Positions 26,547 through 35,422 of a stretch of 64,000 nucleotides of DNA are shown here, in pieces (positions within the stretch are counted from its first letter, which is position 1; each line of letters opens with the position of its first letter). Under the pieces are notes generated by a model. It searched no databases, had not been told where the DNA came from, and saw only the letters and a list, made by a program, of their open reading frames with translations. This DNA comes from Flavobacterium indicum GPTSA100-9 = DSM 17447 (GTDB taxonomy: Bacteria; Bacteroidota; Bacteroidia; Flavobacteriales; Flavobacteriaceae). The stretch spans positions 434,001-498,000 of the forward strand of contig NC_017025.1 in the NCBI RefSeq assembly GCF_000455605.1, in the 5' to 3' direction. The position numbers and the translations under genes were made by a program.

Positions 26547-27803
26547 ATGAGAAAATTATTTTCTTTATCATTAATGACTTTAGTTTCTGCTTCTATGTTC
26601 GCTGGAGGATATAGAGTAAGTATTCAGGGTCAGAAACAATTAGCTATGGGGCATACCGGGGTAGCTGTTGTTAATAGTGCGGAGGTTGCGTTTTTCAATC
26701 CTGCAGGTATGTCTTTCTTAGATAAGAAATTTAACTTATCAGTAGGGGCAAATGCTTTATTTGCTAAAACTAGATTCCAAAACTCTACCTATAATTGGCA
26801 AGCAGGAACAGATAACTTAGGTACTCCGTTCAGTGTATATGCTACTTATAAGCTTAAAGATTGGGTTTCTGTTGGTTTAGCTGTTTATACACCTTATGGT
26901 TCTGCTGTTGAATGGGATAAAGGATGGCAAGGTGCGCATTTAGTTAATAGTATCGATTTACAAGCAATTTTTGTACAACCAACGGTGTCTTTTAAAATTG
27001 GAGATGTATTCAGTGTGGGTGGGGGACCTATTTATGCTAATGGATCTGTAACTTTTAACAGAAATGTAACAACTAATCCATTGTTAGGAGATACAAATGT
27101 AAATCTTGAAGCAAAAGGAATTACAGCTTGGGGTTATAACGTAGGTTTTATGTTTAAACCTATGAAAGAAATTACATTAGGTTTTGATTACCGTTCGGAA
27201 ATTACTATGGAAGCAAGAGGAGGTTCTGCAAATTATCAAAGAAATAATATTGCTAATTTAAATCCTGCGTTCACAGATGGTACTTTTGATGCAGATTTAC
27301 CATTACCAGCTGAAATTACTGCGGGTATTTCATTCAAACCAAATGATAAATGGTTGTTCGCTTTTGATTTCAACCATACAAAATGGAGTGTTTACAAAGC
27401 TTTAGATATTACAATTCGCAATCAAAATTCTACGCCAGTTTTCTCTGAAAATTTAAGAAATTATAAAAATTCGAATACTTATCGTTTAGGAGCGCAATAC
27501 AAAGCATCAAATAAATTTACAGTTAGAGGAGGTTGGTATTTCGATGAAAGCCCAGTTCAAGATGGCTACTTTGCACCAGAAACACCAAGAAACGATTCTA
27601 ATGGTTATACAGGTGGTTTAACTTATCAAGTTAATGATAAATTAGGAATTGATGTTTCGTTCTTATACTTACACTTTGACCAAACAGACAATTCTTATGA
27701 TTATTATGATGATCCAACAACTACTTCAGGATATACTTCATTCGGTGGTACGTACAAATCATCAGTGTTTTCTCCAGGTATTGGTATAACTTATGGATTC
27801 TAA
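26547..27803 (+). CDS. OmpP1/FadL/TodX family outer membrane transporter
   Basis: 418 residues with a signal peptide (about 1-19) and the family N-terminal hatch: YRVSIQGQKQLAMGHTGVAV, AEVAFFNPAGMSFL. The rest is a 14-strand barrel ending in an amphipathic strand with terminal Phe (FSPGIGITYGF). FadL relatives move hydrophobic molecules such as fatty acids across the outer membrane. The SGNH-hydrolase lipoprotein gene starts 16 bases downstream under the same promoter, which suggests uptake of lipase products. Confidence 0.94.
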   Translation: MRKLFSLSLMTLVSASMFAGGYRVSIQGQKQLAMGHTGVAVVNSAEVAFFNPAGMSFLDKKFNLSVGANALFAKTRFQNSTYNWQAGTDNLGTPFSVYATYKLKDWVSVGLAVYTPYGSAVEWDKGWQGAHLVNSIDLQAIFVQPTVSFKIGDVFSVGGGPIYANGSVTFNRNVTTNPLLGDTNVNLEAKGITAWGYNVGFMFKPMKEITLGFDYRSEITMEARGGSANYQRNNIANLNPAFTDGTFDADLPLPAEITAGISFKPNDKWLFAFDFNHTKWSVYKALDITIRNQNSTPVFSENLRNYKNSNTYRLGAQYKASNKFTVRGGWYFDESPVQDGYFAPETPRNDSNGYTGGLTYQVNDKLGIDVSFLYLHFDQTDNSYDYYDDPTTTSGYTSFGGTYKSSVFSPGIGITYGF

Positions 27804-27819
27804 TTTTAAACGGACAAAA

Positions 27820-29412
27820 ATGAAAAATAAATATATTTTATTATCAGCTTTAGCAATTGGTTTTGCAAGCTGTGAGCCAGAATTTGACAATGCAGTAGAT
27901 GCAAATTATTCTTCTGGAGAAGCTAATTTCTCAACGTATGTTGCTGTTGGTAATTCATTAACAGCAGGTTATATGGATGGTACGGTTTCTAGAGGTAGTC
28001 AAGAAAATTCTTACCCTCATTTGTTATCACAACAATTTGCATTAGTAGGAGGTGGTGAATTTACGCAGCCTTCTTACGCAGACGATGTGAATAATTTAGG
28101 AGGATTAATGTTGGGTGGTAATCCAATTGGAAATACGCGTCTAGTTATTGATGCTTCTCAAGGGCGTCCTGAAAATATTGCAGGGACATCAACTATTGAG
28201 GTGTCTAATTTACAAGCTAAAGCATATAATAATATGGGTGTGCCTGGTGCAAAATCATTCCATTTATTAGCGCCTGGGTATGGAAACTTAGCAGGTGTAG
28301 CTTTAGGTCAAGCAAATCCTTATTTTGTGAGACACGCTACAACTCCAACAGCAACTGTTTTAGGTGATGCTATGTCTAAAAGTCCAACGTTCTTTACCAA
28401 TTGGATTGGTTCAAATGATGTGTTAGCTTATGCAACAAACGGTGGTGCTGCTAGTAATGGAACTTCAGCTGCAGCTGATCACAATAGTACGGGAAATACA
28501 GATGTAACAACTTATGGAAGTAATGATATTACTAATAGTGGTGTGTTTGCAAATGTGTATTCAACAATTATTAACACTTTAACTACAAATGGAGCTAAAG
28601 GTGTGGTTTGTACAATTCCAAGTGTAACTTCTATTCCTTATTTTACAACAGTTCCATATGCACCAATCCCAGATGCAACTATCAATGCAAATCCACAAGT
28701 TGGCTTATTGACTCAGTTGTATCAGTTTTTAGCTGTAGCTACAAATGGAAGAGTTTCTCCGTTAAATTTAACGGATGGAATGCCTAATCCTATATTAATT
28801 AATGATGTAGAATTAACTGATTTAAGTGCTCAAATTTCTGCATTTGCAACAGGTTCTGGAAATCCATTGTTAGTTTCTAATGCTGCGACTTTAGGGGCAT
28901 TATACGGTAGAGCTAGACAAACTACTTCGGCTGATTTAGTTGTTTTACCAGCTTCTTCAGTTATAGGTACTACATCTGCAAATCCTTCTCCATTTAATAT
29001 TCAAGGTTTAACACAACCAATGGCAAATAAATGGGTATTAACTGCTTCAGAAAAAGCAAAAGTTGCTGCTGCTACAACAGCTTATAACAATGCTATTATT
29101 TCAATTGCTAATGCTAAAAATACGGCTGCTGGAAAAACTATTATTGCGGTTGCCGATATGAATGCGGTAATGAATCAGTTAGTTTCTGGAATTAGATCTG
29201 AAAATGGTTCTCTATATACAGCAAACTACTTTAGTGGATCTGCAACGGAAGGGGCGGTGTTGTTTTCATTAGATGGGGTGCATCCTAATGCAAGAGGATA
29301 TGCTGTTATTGCTAATGAGATTATTAAAGTAATCAACCGTGATTTTAAAGCAAACTTACCGTTGAAAAATGCTTCTTATTATCCTGGAATTAATATTGTT
29401 CCTTCAAACTAA
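27820..29412 (+). CDS. SGNH/GDSL-type hydrolase lipoprotein
   Basis: 530 residues from the ATG at 27820 (an ATG at 27793 lies inside fadL and would displace the signal peptide). Lipobox FASC near residue 18. SGNH blocks are present: block I VAVGNSLTAGY (GNSL in place of GDSL, Ser nucleophile), block III NWIGSNDVL (GxND), and block V SLDGVHPNARGY (DxxH). So a surface or periplasmic esterase/lipase. The central region (about 190-400) is a Thr/Asn/Ala-rich insert. Operon with FadL, then a strong terminator. Confidence 0.88.
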   Translation: MKNKYILLSALAIGFASCEPEFDNAVDANYSSGEANFSTYVAVGNSLTAGYMDGTVSRGSQENSYPHLLSQQFALVGGGEFTQPSYADDVNNLGGLMLGGNPIGNTRLVIDASQGRPENIAGTSTIEVSNLQAKAYNNMGVPGAKSFHLLAPGYGNLAGVALGQANPYFVRHATTPTATVLGDAMSKSPTFFTNWIGSNDVLAYATNGGAASNGTSAAADHNSTGNTDVTTYGSNDITNSGVFANVYSTIINTLTTNGAKGVVCTIPSVTSIPYFTTVPYAPIPDATINANPQVGLLTQLYQFLAVATNGRVSPLNLTDGMPNPILINDVELTDLSAQISAFATGSGNPLLVSNAATLGALYGRARQTTSADLVVLPASSVIGTTSANPSPFNIQGLTQPMANKWVLTASEKAKVAAATTAYNNAIISIANAKNTAAGKTIIAVADMNAVMNQLVSGIRSENGSLYTANYFSGSATEGAVLFSLDGVHPNARGYAVIANEIIKVINRDFKANLPLKNASYYPGINIVPSN

Positions 29413-29429
29413 GAATAATAAAAAAAGTT

Positions 29430-29455
29430 AAGGCGCCTTTTAAGGCGCCTTTTTT
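29430..29455 (+). terminator. Strong terminator of the fadL-lipase operon
   Basis: GC-rich stem AAGGCGCC/GGCGCCTT (29430-29437 with 29444-29451), 6-base loop, T run. Confidence 0.9.
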
Positions 29456-29485
29456 GTTTATATTTACATCCTAAAATTTAAAGTA

Positions 29486-29824
29486 ATGAAGGGTTTTTTA
29501 ATTAAATTATTAATTTCAACAATATTAATTATTGTTATTTCTCATTTTTTAGGTATTCAAGTTCAAGATTTTACTTCAGCTATTGTAACCGCTGTAGTGT
29601 TGTCGTTATTGAATACATTCATTAAACCAGTTTTAGTTGTTTTAACAATTCCAGTGACTTTTTTTACACTAGGATTGTTTTTATTAGTTATTAATACACT
29701 GATGGTTTTAACAACAGATTATTTTGTTGATGGTTTTAAAGTGCCAAGTTTCTTTACTGCATTTTTATTCAGTATAATCTTGTCTATTAGTCAGTCTGTT
29801 TTAAATAAAATTTTTGTTGATTAA
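29486..29824 (+). CDS. four-helix membrane protein of the 'phage holin family' (superfamily IV type)
   Basis: 112 residues, nearly all membrane: segments at about 4-22, 29-47, 52-76 and 88-108, with the family pattern VLSLLNTFIKPVLVVLTIPVTFFTLGLFLLVINTLMV. Databases name such proteins holin-like, but they are ordinary chromosomal genes across bacteria and there is no phage gene nearby. Role unknown, possibly envelope. Single gene between the fadL terminator and tig. Confidence 0.85.
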   Translation: MKGFLIKLLISTILIIVISHFLGIQVQDFTSAIVTAVVLSLLNTFIKPVLVVLTIPVTFFTLGLFLLVINTLMVLTTDYFVDGFKVPSFFTAFLFSIILSISQSVLNKIFVD

Positions 29825-29864
29825 GTCTAAAATTTATTAGATTGAAATTCAATATATTAAAAAC

Positions 29865-29895
29865 TTGTTTGGGTTGTAAAAAATGCATAATTTTG
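29865..29895 (+). promoter_or_regulatory. promoter of tig
   Basis: TTG (29865-29867), 20-base spacer, TAATTTTG (29888-29895); the ATG lies 35 bases downstream. Confidence 0.7.
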
Positions 29896-29930
29896 CAACC
29901 CAAATTTCATAGTACAAAAAATAAGATAAA

Positions 29931-31259
29931 ATGAATATTACAAGAGAGCAGGTAGATGCGTTAAATGCAATTGTAAAAGTTGCAATCACTAAAGAAGATT
30001 ATACTGAAAAAGTAGAAAAAGTATTAGCGGATTACAGAAAAAATGCTTCAATTCCTGGATTTAGAAAAGGTGCTGTTCCTATGAGCTTAATTAAAAAGCA
30101 ATATGAAAAAGCAGTAATGGCTGATGAAGTTAACAAACTTTTACAAGATTCATTAAACAATTATTTAGTTGAAGAAAAATTAGATATTTTAGGTAATCCG
30201 TTACCAAAAATGACTGAAGATTTTTCTTGGGATGCTGAACAATTGACTTTTGAATTTGAATTAGGTTTAGCTCCTGATTTTAAAGTTGATTTAGCTGCAA
30301 AAAATAATGTAGTAGAATACAAAATCATTGCAGATGAAGCTTTATTAAACGAACAAGTTGAAAGAATTCAAAAACAATATGGTAAATTAATTCCTCAAGA
30401 TGTAGTTGCTGAAGGTAATGAAGTAAAAGGAACATTTACTAACGAAGAAAAAGGAATCAATAACACTACTGTTGTTACAGGAGATATTTTTAAAGATAAA
30501 AAAGCTGCCAAAGCATTAATCGGTAAAAAAATTGGTGATGTTGTAACTTTTAAAACAAAAGGATTATTTGATGATGATCATAAATTAATGGATTATTTAA
30601 GAGTTGCTCATGACGATGTTCATGGTTTAGATATTGAAGTTAATTTTACAATTGAAGGTATTGATGCTGTTGAAAAAGCAGAATTAAATCAAGAATTGTT
30701 TGACAAATTGTTTGGCGAAGGAGTTGTTAAATCTGTTGAAGATTTAAAAGCTAAAATAAAAGAAGATGCCGAAGCACAATTTGCTCAACAAGCAGATCAA
30801 AAATTCTTAAATGATGTTACTGATTTCTTAATTGAATCAACTAAATTCGATTTACCTGCAGAATTCTTAAAAAGATGGATTCAAACAGTTGGTGAAAATC
30901 CATTAACAGCAGAACAAGCGGAAGAAGAATTCGCTAAATCTGAAAAAGGATTACGTTATCAATTAATCGAAAATAAAGTAATCACAGAAAATGATTTACA
31001 AATTAAATTTGAAGAATTAAAAGATTTTACTGCTGGTTTAATTAAATCTCAAATGGCTCAATTTGGTCAATTGAACCCATCTGACGAAGAAGTAGATGGA
31101 ATTGTAGCAAGAGTTTTATCAAATCAAGATGAAATTAAGAGAATTTCAGATCAAGTGATGAGTCAAAAAATGATTAGTTTATTTAGAGATAAAGTTAAAG
31201 CTAAATCTAAAGAAGTAAACTATCAAGATTTCATCAAAGCTATGTATGGAGAAAACTAA
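29931..31259 (+). CDS. tig: trigger factor
   Basis: 442 residues. The N-terminal ribosome-binding domain has the signature GFRKG (43-47) followed by VPMSLIKKQYEKAV; the middle domain (about 155-245) is a diverged FKBP-like fold; the C-terminal helical arms (about 260-430) form the chaperone cradle. It binds ribosomal protein uL23 and shields nascent chains. The order tig-clpP-clpX is the classic bacterial arrangement. A hairpin with a second -7 element separates it from clpP. Confidence 0.95.
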   Translation: MNITREQVDALNAIVKVAITKEDYTEKVEKVLADYRKNASIPGFRKGAVPMSLIKKQYEKAVMADEVNKLLQDSLNNYLVEEKLDILGNPLPKMTEDFSWDAEQLTFEFELGLAPDFKVDLAAKNNVVEYKIIADEALLNEQVERIQKQYGKLIPQDVVAEGNEVKGTFTNEEKGINNTTVVTGDIFKDKKAAKALIGKKIGDVVTFKTKGLFDDDHKLMDYLRVAHDDVHGLDIEVNFTIEGIDAVEKAELNQELFDKLFGEGVVKSVEDLKAKIKEDAEAQFAQQADQKFLNDVTDFLIESTKFDLPAEFLKRWIQTVGENPLTAEQAEEEFAKSEKGLRYQLIENKVITENDLQIKFEELKDFTAGLIKSQMAQFGQLNPSDEEVDGIVARVLSNQDEIKRISDQVMSQKMISLFRDKVKAKSKEVNYQDFIKAMYGEN

Positions 31260-31272
31260 TAGGTTTTTTTAG

Positions 31273-31280
31273 TATATTTG
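31273..31280 (+). promoter_or_regulatory. -7 element TATATTTG ahead of clpP
   Basis: Exact TAnnTTTG match whose last base touches the terminator stem. A start 4-7 bases later would fall inside the 5' arm of that stem, so clpP transcripts from here could not form the terminator. Confidence 0.5.
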
Positions 31281-31312
31281 AGCGTCAAATCTTTTAGGTT
31301 TGACGCTTTTTA
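31281..31312 (+). terminator. Terminator between tig and clpP
   Basis: 9-bp stem AGCGTCAAA/TTTGACGCT (31281-31289 with 31299-31307), 9-base loop and T run. Confidence 0.8.
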
Positions 31313-31344
31313 TTTAACTTGTATTAATAAACGTTTATAGTGTT

Positions 31345-32028
31345 ATGAATTTCGGAAAAGAATTTAAAAAGTATGCTACAAAACACCATGGTGTTAATAG
31401 TATTTATTATGATAAAATCGTTAGCAAAATTACCCCAATTGGACAGCCTATTGGTATGACGCCATATATTATGGAAGAGCGTCAATTGAATGTATCACAG
31501 TTGGATGTTTTTTCAAGATTAATGATGGATAGAATTATTTTCTTGGGAACAGGTATTGATGATCAAATAGCTAATATTGTTCAAGCGCAGTTGTTGTTTT
31601 TGGCTAGTGTTGATGCAGCAAAAGATATACAAATTTATATTAATTCGCCAGGTGGTGGTGTTTATGCTGGTTTGGGAATTTATGATACTATGCAATTTAT
31701 TAAACCTGATGTAGCAACTATTTGTACTGGAATGGCTGCTTCAATGGGAGCAGTATTATTATGTGCTGGAGCAGATGGCAAAAGAAGTGCATTGCCACAT
31801 AGTAGAGTCATGATTCATCAGCCATTAGGTGGGGCTCAAGGACAAGCATCTGATATAGAGATTACTACAAGAGAGATTTTGAAATTAAAGACTGAATTGT
31901 ATGAAATTATTTCGAAACATTCTGGTCAAACTATGGAGAAAGTAACTCACGATAGTGATAGAGATTATTGGATGATTGCTTCTGAGGCAAAAGAGTACGG
32001 AATGATTGATGAAGTATTAATTAGATAA
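31345..32028 (+). CDS. clpP: ATP-dependent Clp protease proteolytic subunit
   Basis: 227 residues with the complete triad: S133 in GMAASMGAVLL, H158 in SRVMIHQPLGG and D207 in SDRDYWM, plus the oxyanion strand INSPGGGVYAG. The first 35 residues are a likely propeptide or family extension before the conserved P..MTPYIMEERQL. Tetradecameric cytoplasmic protease working with ClpX, encoded 71 bases downstream. Confidence 0.97.
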   Translation: MNFGKEFKKYATKHHGVNSIYYDKIVSKITPIGQPIGMTPYIMEERQLNVSQLDVFSRLMMDRIIFLGTGIDDQIANIVQAQLLFLASVDAAKDIQIYINSPGGGVYAGLGIYDTMQFIKPDVATICTGMAASMGAVLLCAGADGKRSALPHSRVMIHQPLGGAQGQASDIEITTREILKLKTELYEIISKHSGQTMEKVTHDSDRDYWMIASEAKEYGMIDEVLIR

Positions 32029-32040
32029 ACTTAATTTAAT

Positions 32041-32078
32041 TTTCAGTCATGGCGCAAGTACAAGAGTTATGACTGAAA
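32041..32078 (+). promoter_or_regulatory. inverted repeat in the clpP-clpX gap
   Basis: Perfect 10-bp arms TTTCAGTCAT (32041-32050) and ATGACTGAAA (32069-32078) around an 18-base loop. No T run follows, so it is unlikely to be a simple terminator. It may be an mRNA processing or attenuation structure between the two genes. Confidence 0.6.
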
Positions 32079-32099
32079 GTTTCATTATAACAAATAAAA

Positions 32100-33332
32100 A
32101 TGGCAAAAGAAATATTAGAATGTTCGTTTTGTGGAAGAAAAAAGCCAGAAACTAATTTGTTAATTGCTGGAATTAATTCACACATCTGTGATCGTTGTAT
32201 TGAGCAAGCGCATGGAATTGTAGTGGAAGAATTGAAGGAATCAATGGGGGCAGAAGCTTTTAATGATTTAGTGCTTCGAAAACCAAAAGAAATTAAAGCT
32301 TTTTTAGATGAATATGTAATCGGTCAGGAGCAAACCAAAAAAGTGCTTAGTGTGGCTGTTTACAATCATTATAAAAGATTAATGCAGACGGTTAAAAATG
32401 ATGAGGTTGAAATTGAAAAGAGTAATATTTTAGTTGTAGGTCAAACAGGTACTGGGAAAACATTAGTTGCTAAAACTATTGCTAAAATGTTGAATGTTCC
32501 GCTAGCAATTGTTGATGCTACTATTTTAACTGAAGCAGGTTATGTAGGTGAAGATGTGGAAAGTATTTTAACTCGTTTGTTACAAGCTGCCGATTACGAT
32601 GTAGCTAAAGCGGAAAGAGGAATTGTATTTATTGATGAGATTGATAAAATTGCCCGTAAGAGTGATAATCCATCAATTACTAGAGATGTATCTGGAGAAG
32701 GTGTGCAACAAGCATTATTGAAGCTATTGGAAGGTTCGGTTGTAAATGTTCCGCCAAAAGGAGGTAGAAAGCATCCTGATCAAAAGTTTGTTGAGGTAAA
32801 TACTCAAAATATTTTGTTTATTGCTGGTGGTGCTTTTGATGGAATTGAGCGTATTATTTCAAAACGTTTAAATAGACAAGCTATTGGATTTAGTTCTGCT
32901 TTAGCTTCTGAATTGATCGATAAAGAAAATTTACTTCAGTATATTATTCCTAAAGATGTAAAAGAGTTTGGGTTAATTCCAGAAATTATTGGTAGAATGC
33001 CTGTTCTTTCGCATATGGATCCATTAGACGCCACAACTTTGAGAGCTATTTTAACAGAGCCAAAGAATGCTTTAATAAAGCAATATCAAAAATTATTTGA
33101 AATGGACGGTGTTGATTTTTCTATTGAGAATGATGCATTAGATTTTATAGTTGAAAAAGCGTTAGAGTATAAATTAGGTGCCAGAGGATTACGTTCGTTG
33201 TGTGAAGCTATTTTAACAGATGCTATGTTTGAATTGCCAAGTTCAAGTGAAAAAGAGTTGAATGTAACTAAAGATTTTGCTTCTAAAACATTAGATAAAA
33301 ATTTATTACAAAAATTACAAGTGGCTTCTTAA
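32100..33332 (+). CDS. clpX: ATP-dependent Clp protease ATP-binding subunit ClpX
   Basis: 410 residues: an N-terminal C4 zinc-binding domain (CSFCG ... CDRC), Walker A GQTGTGKT, Walker [12 protein letters not shown], sensor and pore-loop region [15 protein letters not shown], and the C-terminal small domain [13 protein letters not shown]. Hexameric unfoldase that feeds ClpP; typical length. A terminator follows 20 bases after the stop. Confidence 0.97.
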   Translation: MAKEILECSFCGRKKPETNLLIAGINSHICDRCIEQAHGIVVEELKESMGAEAFNDLVLRKPKEIKAFLDEYVIGQEQTKKVLSVAVYNHYKRLMQTVKNDEVEIEKSNILVVGQTGTGKTLVAKTIAKMLNVPLAIVDATILTEAGYVGEDVESILTRLLQAADYDVAKAERGIVFIDEIDKIARKSDNPSITRDVSGEGVQQALLKLLEGSVVNVPPKGGRKHPDQKFVEVNTQNILFIAGGAFDGIERIISKRLNRQAIGFSSALASELIDKENLLQYIIPKDVKEFGLIPEIIGRMPVLSHMDPLDATTLRAILTEPKNALIKQYQKLFEMDGVDFSIENDALDFIVEKALEYKLGARGLRSLCEAILTDAMFELPSSSEKELNVTKDFASKTLDKNLLQKLQVAS

Positions 33333-33351
33333 TGTTTGCCTATGTATGATA

Positions 33352-33386
33352 AAAAAAAAGACCGGAAAAATTCCGGTCTTTTTTTA
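33352..33386. terminator. Bidirectional terminator between clpX and the small lipoprotein gene
   Basis: Stem AAGACCGGAA/TTCCGGTCTT (33358-33367 with 33371-33380) flanked by an A run and a T run. The stop codon of the minus-strand gene (33384-33386) lies in its T tract. Confidence 0.88.
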
Positions 33387-33515
33387 TGCATTTTTAACTT
33401 CTTTAGTCGTTACTTTTTTAGCTTGAACGTATCTTGCTTTGCAACTCCATCCTCTAGAACAAGAGCTTAATAATGATAAAAGGGCTACTGCTAAAATAAT
33501 TTTTTTTGTTGTCAT
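33384..33515 (-). CDS. 43-residue lipoprotein, unknown function
   Basis: ATG at 33515, TAA at 33384-33386. The peptide is MTTKKIILAVALLSLLSSCS plus a 23-residue mature part containing RGWSCKARYVQAKK. It is a textbook lipoprotein signal (lipobox LSSC, Cys19), leaving a mature basic peptide with one further Cys. It lies 28 bases after the OmpA/PD40 gene on the same strand and ends in a terminator, so it is probably cotranscribed. Similar tiny 'SC' lipoproteins are common in flavobacteria; function unknown. Confidence 0.75.
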   Translation of the reverse strand: MTTKKIILAVALLSLLSSCSRGWSCKARYVQAKKVTTKEVKNA

Positions 33516-33543
33516 TTTTTTGTTGTGATTTTTTTTATTTTGA

Positions 33544-35118
33544 TTACGGTTTGTTTATTTTAAACTCCGTTCTTCTATTTAATTGGTCTTCTTCAGCTGT
33601 ACAAGTTGTACAATTCACTAGCGGCTGCGTTTCTCCCATACCAATAAATTTTAAACGATTTTTATTGATTCCTTTTTTAACTAAATAATCATAAGTTGAT
33701 TTAGCTCTTTTTTCAGATAATGTCTTGTTGTATTCGTCTGAACCTTTGTTGTCTGTATGAGCAAAAATTGAAATACTCATTTCTTTATTTGCATTTAAGA
33801 CATCAACAATTTTATTTAAAGAAAGTGTTGATTCAGCTTTGATTGTTGCTTTATTAAAATCAAAATAAATAGGTTCAATTTTAATTTCAGTAGTTGTAAC
33901 AATTGCTTTTTTCTGATTTAACTCAATCTTACTGTCGTTGAAAAAGTCTCCAGAGATCATTTGTTTTGTGAAAGGTTCATAACCTTCTTTTTCAACTTCA
34001 ACATTATAGATGGTCAATGGATTGTAAATTACAGAAATATTACCATTTGCATCTGTTTTTCCATCGGCTAATACTTTACCAAATTCATTTTTAATAGTAA
34101 CTTTAGTGTTTGGTAATGGAATGCCCGATGTTTTTTCTACAGTTAATAATTTAGAAACAGTATTAGGGGCCATCTTTAGATTGTATCTAAAAATATCAAA
34201 ATTTCCATCAGTAGCGGTTTTGTCTGATGATACATAGCCTTTACTGTCATTAACTACTACAAATGCTACTTCATCTTTTCTTGAATTTAACGTATTTCCT
34301 AAATTAAAAGCAGTTTGGTATCCATCTTCTGAAATTGAAGATCTAAATACATCATATCCGCCTAAATTAGTGTGTCCTTTAGAAGAGAAAAATAAATATT
34401 TGTTATCATCAGATACAAAAGGGAATTTCTCGTCTTCTTTAGTGTTGATTTTTGAACCTAAATTCATTGGTGTTCCTAAATCGCCATTTTCTAATATGGC
34501 AACTTCATACAAATCAAATCCGCCGTATCCACCTGGAATATTTGACGAGAAAAATAATTTTTTACCATCATTTGATACAAATGGAGTTTCAATTGAATAT
34601 TGATCATCCATAAGTTTTAATTCAGTTATATTCGTCCAATATTTTTCAGAGTTTACATCCAAGGTGGCTTTGTATAATTTATATACATTTGGTTTGTCTT
34701 TAGATGTTTGGGTGAAAAACACTGAATTTTCATCAGGAGAAAAGGCAATAGTTCCTTCGTTGTCTTTGGAATCAATTGCAGAAGAAAACAATAGTGGAAA
34801 TGATAAGTTTCCTGTACTATCTACGTTTACACAATATAAATTGTTGTTAGGAGTTTTTGTCTCCTCATTCATAGTTGTTTCGTAATGTCTTCTTTTTTTA
34901 TTGGATAGTATTATGAATTTATTCTTAAAAAAAGAAGTTCCTATTTCAGATAATTCGGAGTTTACATTTACTGTGTTTAAAGTGAATCGTACACCTTTTG
35001 TGTTTTTATTGATGATTTCATTAATAGAATCCATTTTTTCAGAACGCTTAGGTTCTTGAGCAGTTACATATAAACTTAATAAAGCAGTGATACTCAAAAA
35101 TAAAAATTTTTTTTTCAT
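33544..35118 (-). CDS. OmpA family protein with PD40 propeller and carboxypeptidase-like regulatory domain
   Basis: 524 residues from the ATG at 35118, which opens the signal peptide MKKKFLFLSITALLSLYVTA; the ORF extends 19 codons further upstream without a signal. Domains: a WD40-like PD40 beta-propeller (about 75-310; FSPDENSVFFTQ, SNDGKKLFFSSN, SDDNKYLFFSSKG), a carboxypeptidase D regulatory-like fold (about 325-400) and a C-terminal OmpA peptidoglycan-binding domain (about 415-524; YFDFNKATIK, AHTDNKGSDEYNKTLSEKRA) with a Cys pair in NCTTC. Similar multi-domain architecture occurs in PorE of the T9SS, but the TPR part is missing here. Outer-membrane or periplasmic, peptidoglycan-anchored. 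Confidence 0.9.
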   Translation of the reverse strand: MKKKFLFLSITALLSLYVTAQEPKRSEKMDSINEIINKNTKGVRFTLNTVNVNSELSEIGTSFFKNKFIILSNKKRRHYETTMNEETKTPNNNLYCVNVDSTGNLSFPLLFSSAIDSKDNEGTIAFSPDENSVFFTQTSKDKPNVYKLYKATLDVNSEKYWTNITELKLMDDQYSIETPFVSNDGKKLFFSSNIPGGYGGFDLYEVAILENGDLGTPMNLGSKINTKEDEKFPFVSDDNKYLFFSSKGHTNLGGYDVFRSSISEDGYQTAFNLGNTLNSRKDEVAFVVVNDSKGYVSSDKTATDGNFDIFRYNLKMAPNTVSKLLTVEKTSGIPLPNTKVTIKNEFGKVLADGKTDANGNISVIYNPLTIYNVEVEKEGYEPFTKQMISGDFFNDSKIELNQKKAIVTTTEIKIEPIYFDFNKATIKAESTLSLNKIVDVLNANKEMSISIFAHTDNKGSDEYNKTLSEKRAKSTYDYLVKKGINKNRLKFIGMGETQPLVNCTTCTAEEDQLNRRTEFKINKP

Positions 35119-35422
35119 CTTTTTGTTGGGTTTCTTTTGGTTTTTTTTGGGGTGTAAATCTATTAATTTTAACAATTAAAAAACAGCAAATATTTAAAAA
35201 AAATATATTTTTTAATGCATTTTTTAAATTTTATGCAAATATGTTGGGATTTTAGTAGTAAACAAACTTTAATCGTTAAGCTACTTATATTTTCGATAAA
35301 CGGCAGTTGATTTTTGAATATTATTCAATATATGAGTAATTATGCACTTGTTTTTTGTGCATATCTTAGTGTAATAAGGTTTTGTTTGAAGAAAAATTTA
35401 AGATTTTAAAATAATACAAAGG
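35119..35422. other. 304-base intergenic region, no gene seen
   Basis: Very AT-rich. It must contain the promoter of the minus-strand OmpA gene; near matches to the -7 element occur (CATATTTG and AATATTTG on the minus strand) but none is exact. It also holds a perfect palindrome TTGAAT-ATT-ATTCAA (35314-35328) and a 7-bp inverted repeat TATGCAC/GTGCATA (35341-35347 with 35357-35363). A 25-codon plus-strand ORF (35332-35409) has no support. Confidence 0.6.

Noticed and set aside
27793..27819. Earlier ATG for the SGNH lipoprotein
   Set aside because: It lies inside the end of fadL and would put nine residues before a well-formed lipoprotein signal peptide.
29486..29824. Holin-like protein as a sign of prophage
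   Set aside because: No endolysin, structural or integrase gene is near, and neighbours are core housekeeping genes; the holin name is only a fold label.
35332..35409. 25-codon plus-strand ORF in the OmpA-GH3 gap
   Set aside because: No promoter, no coupling to neighbours, and a composition expected of random AT-rich DNA.
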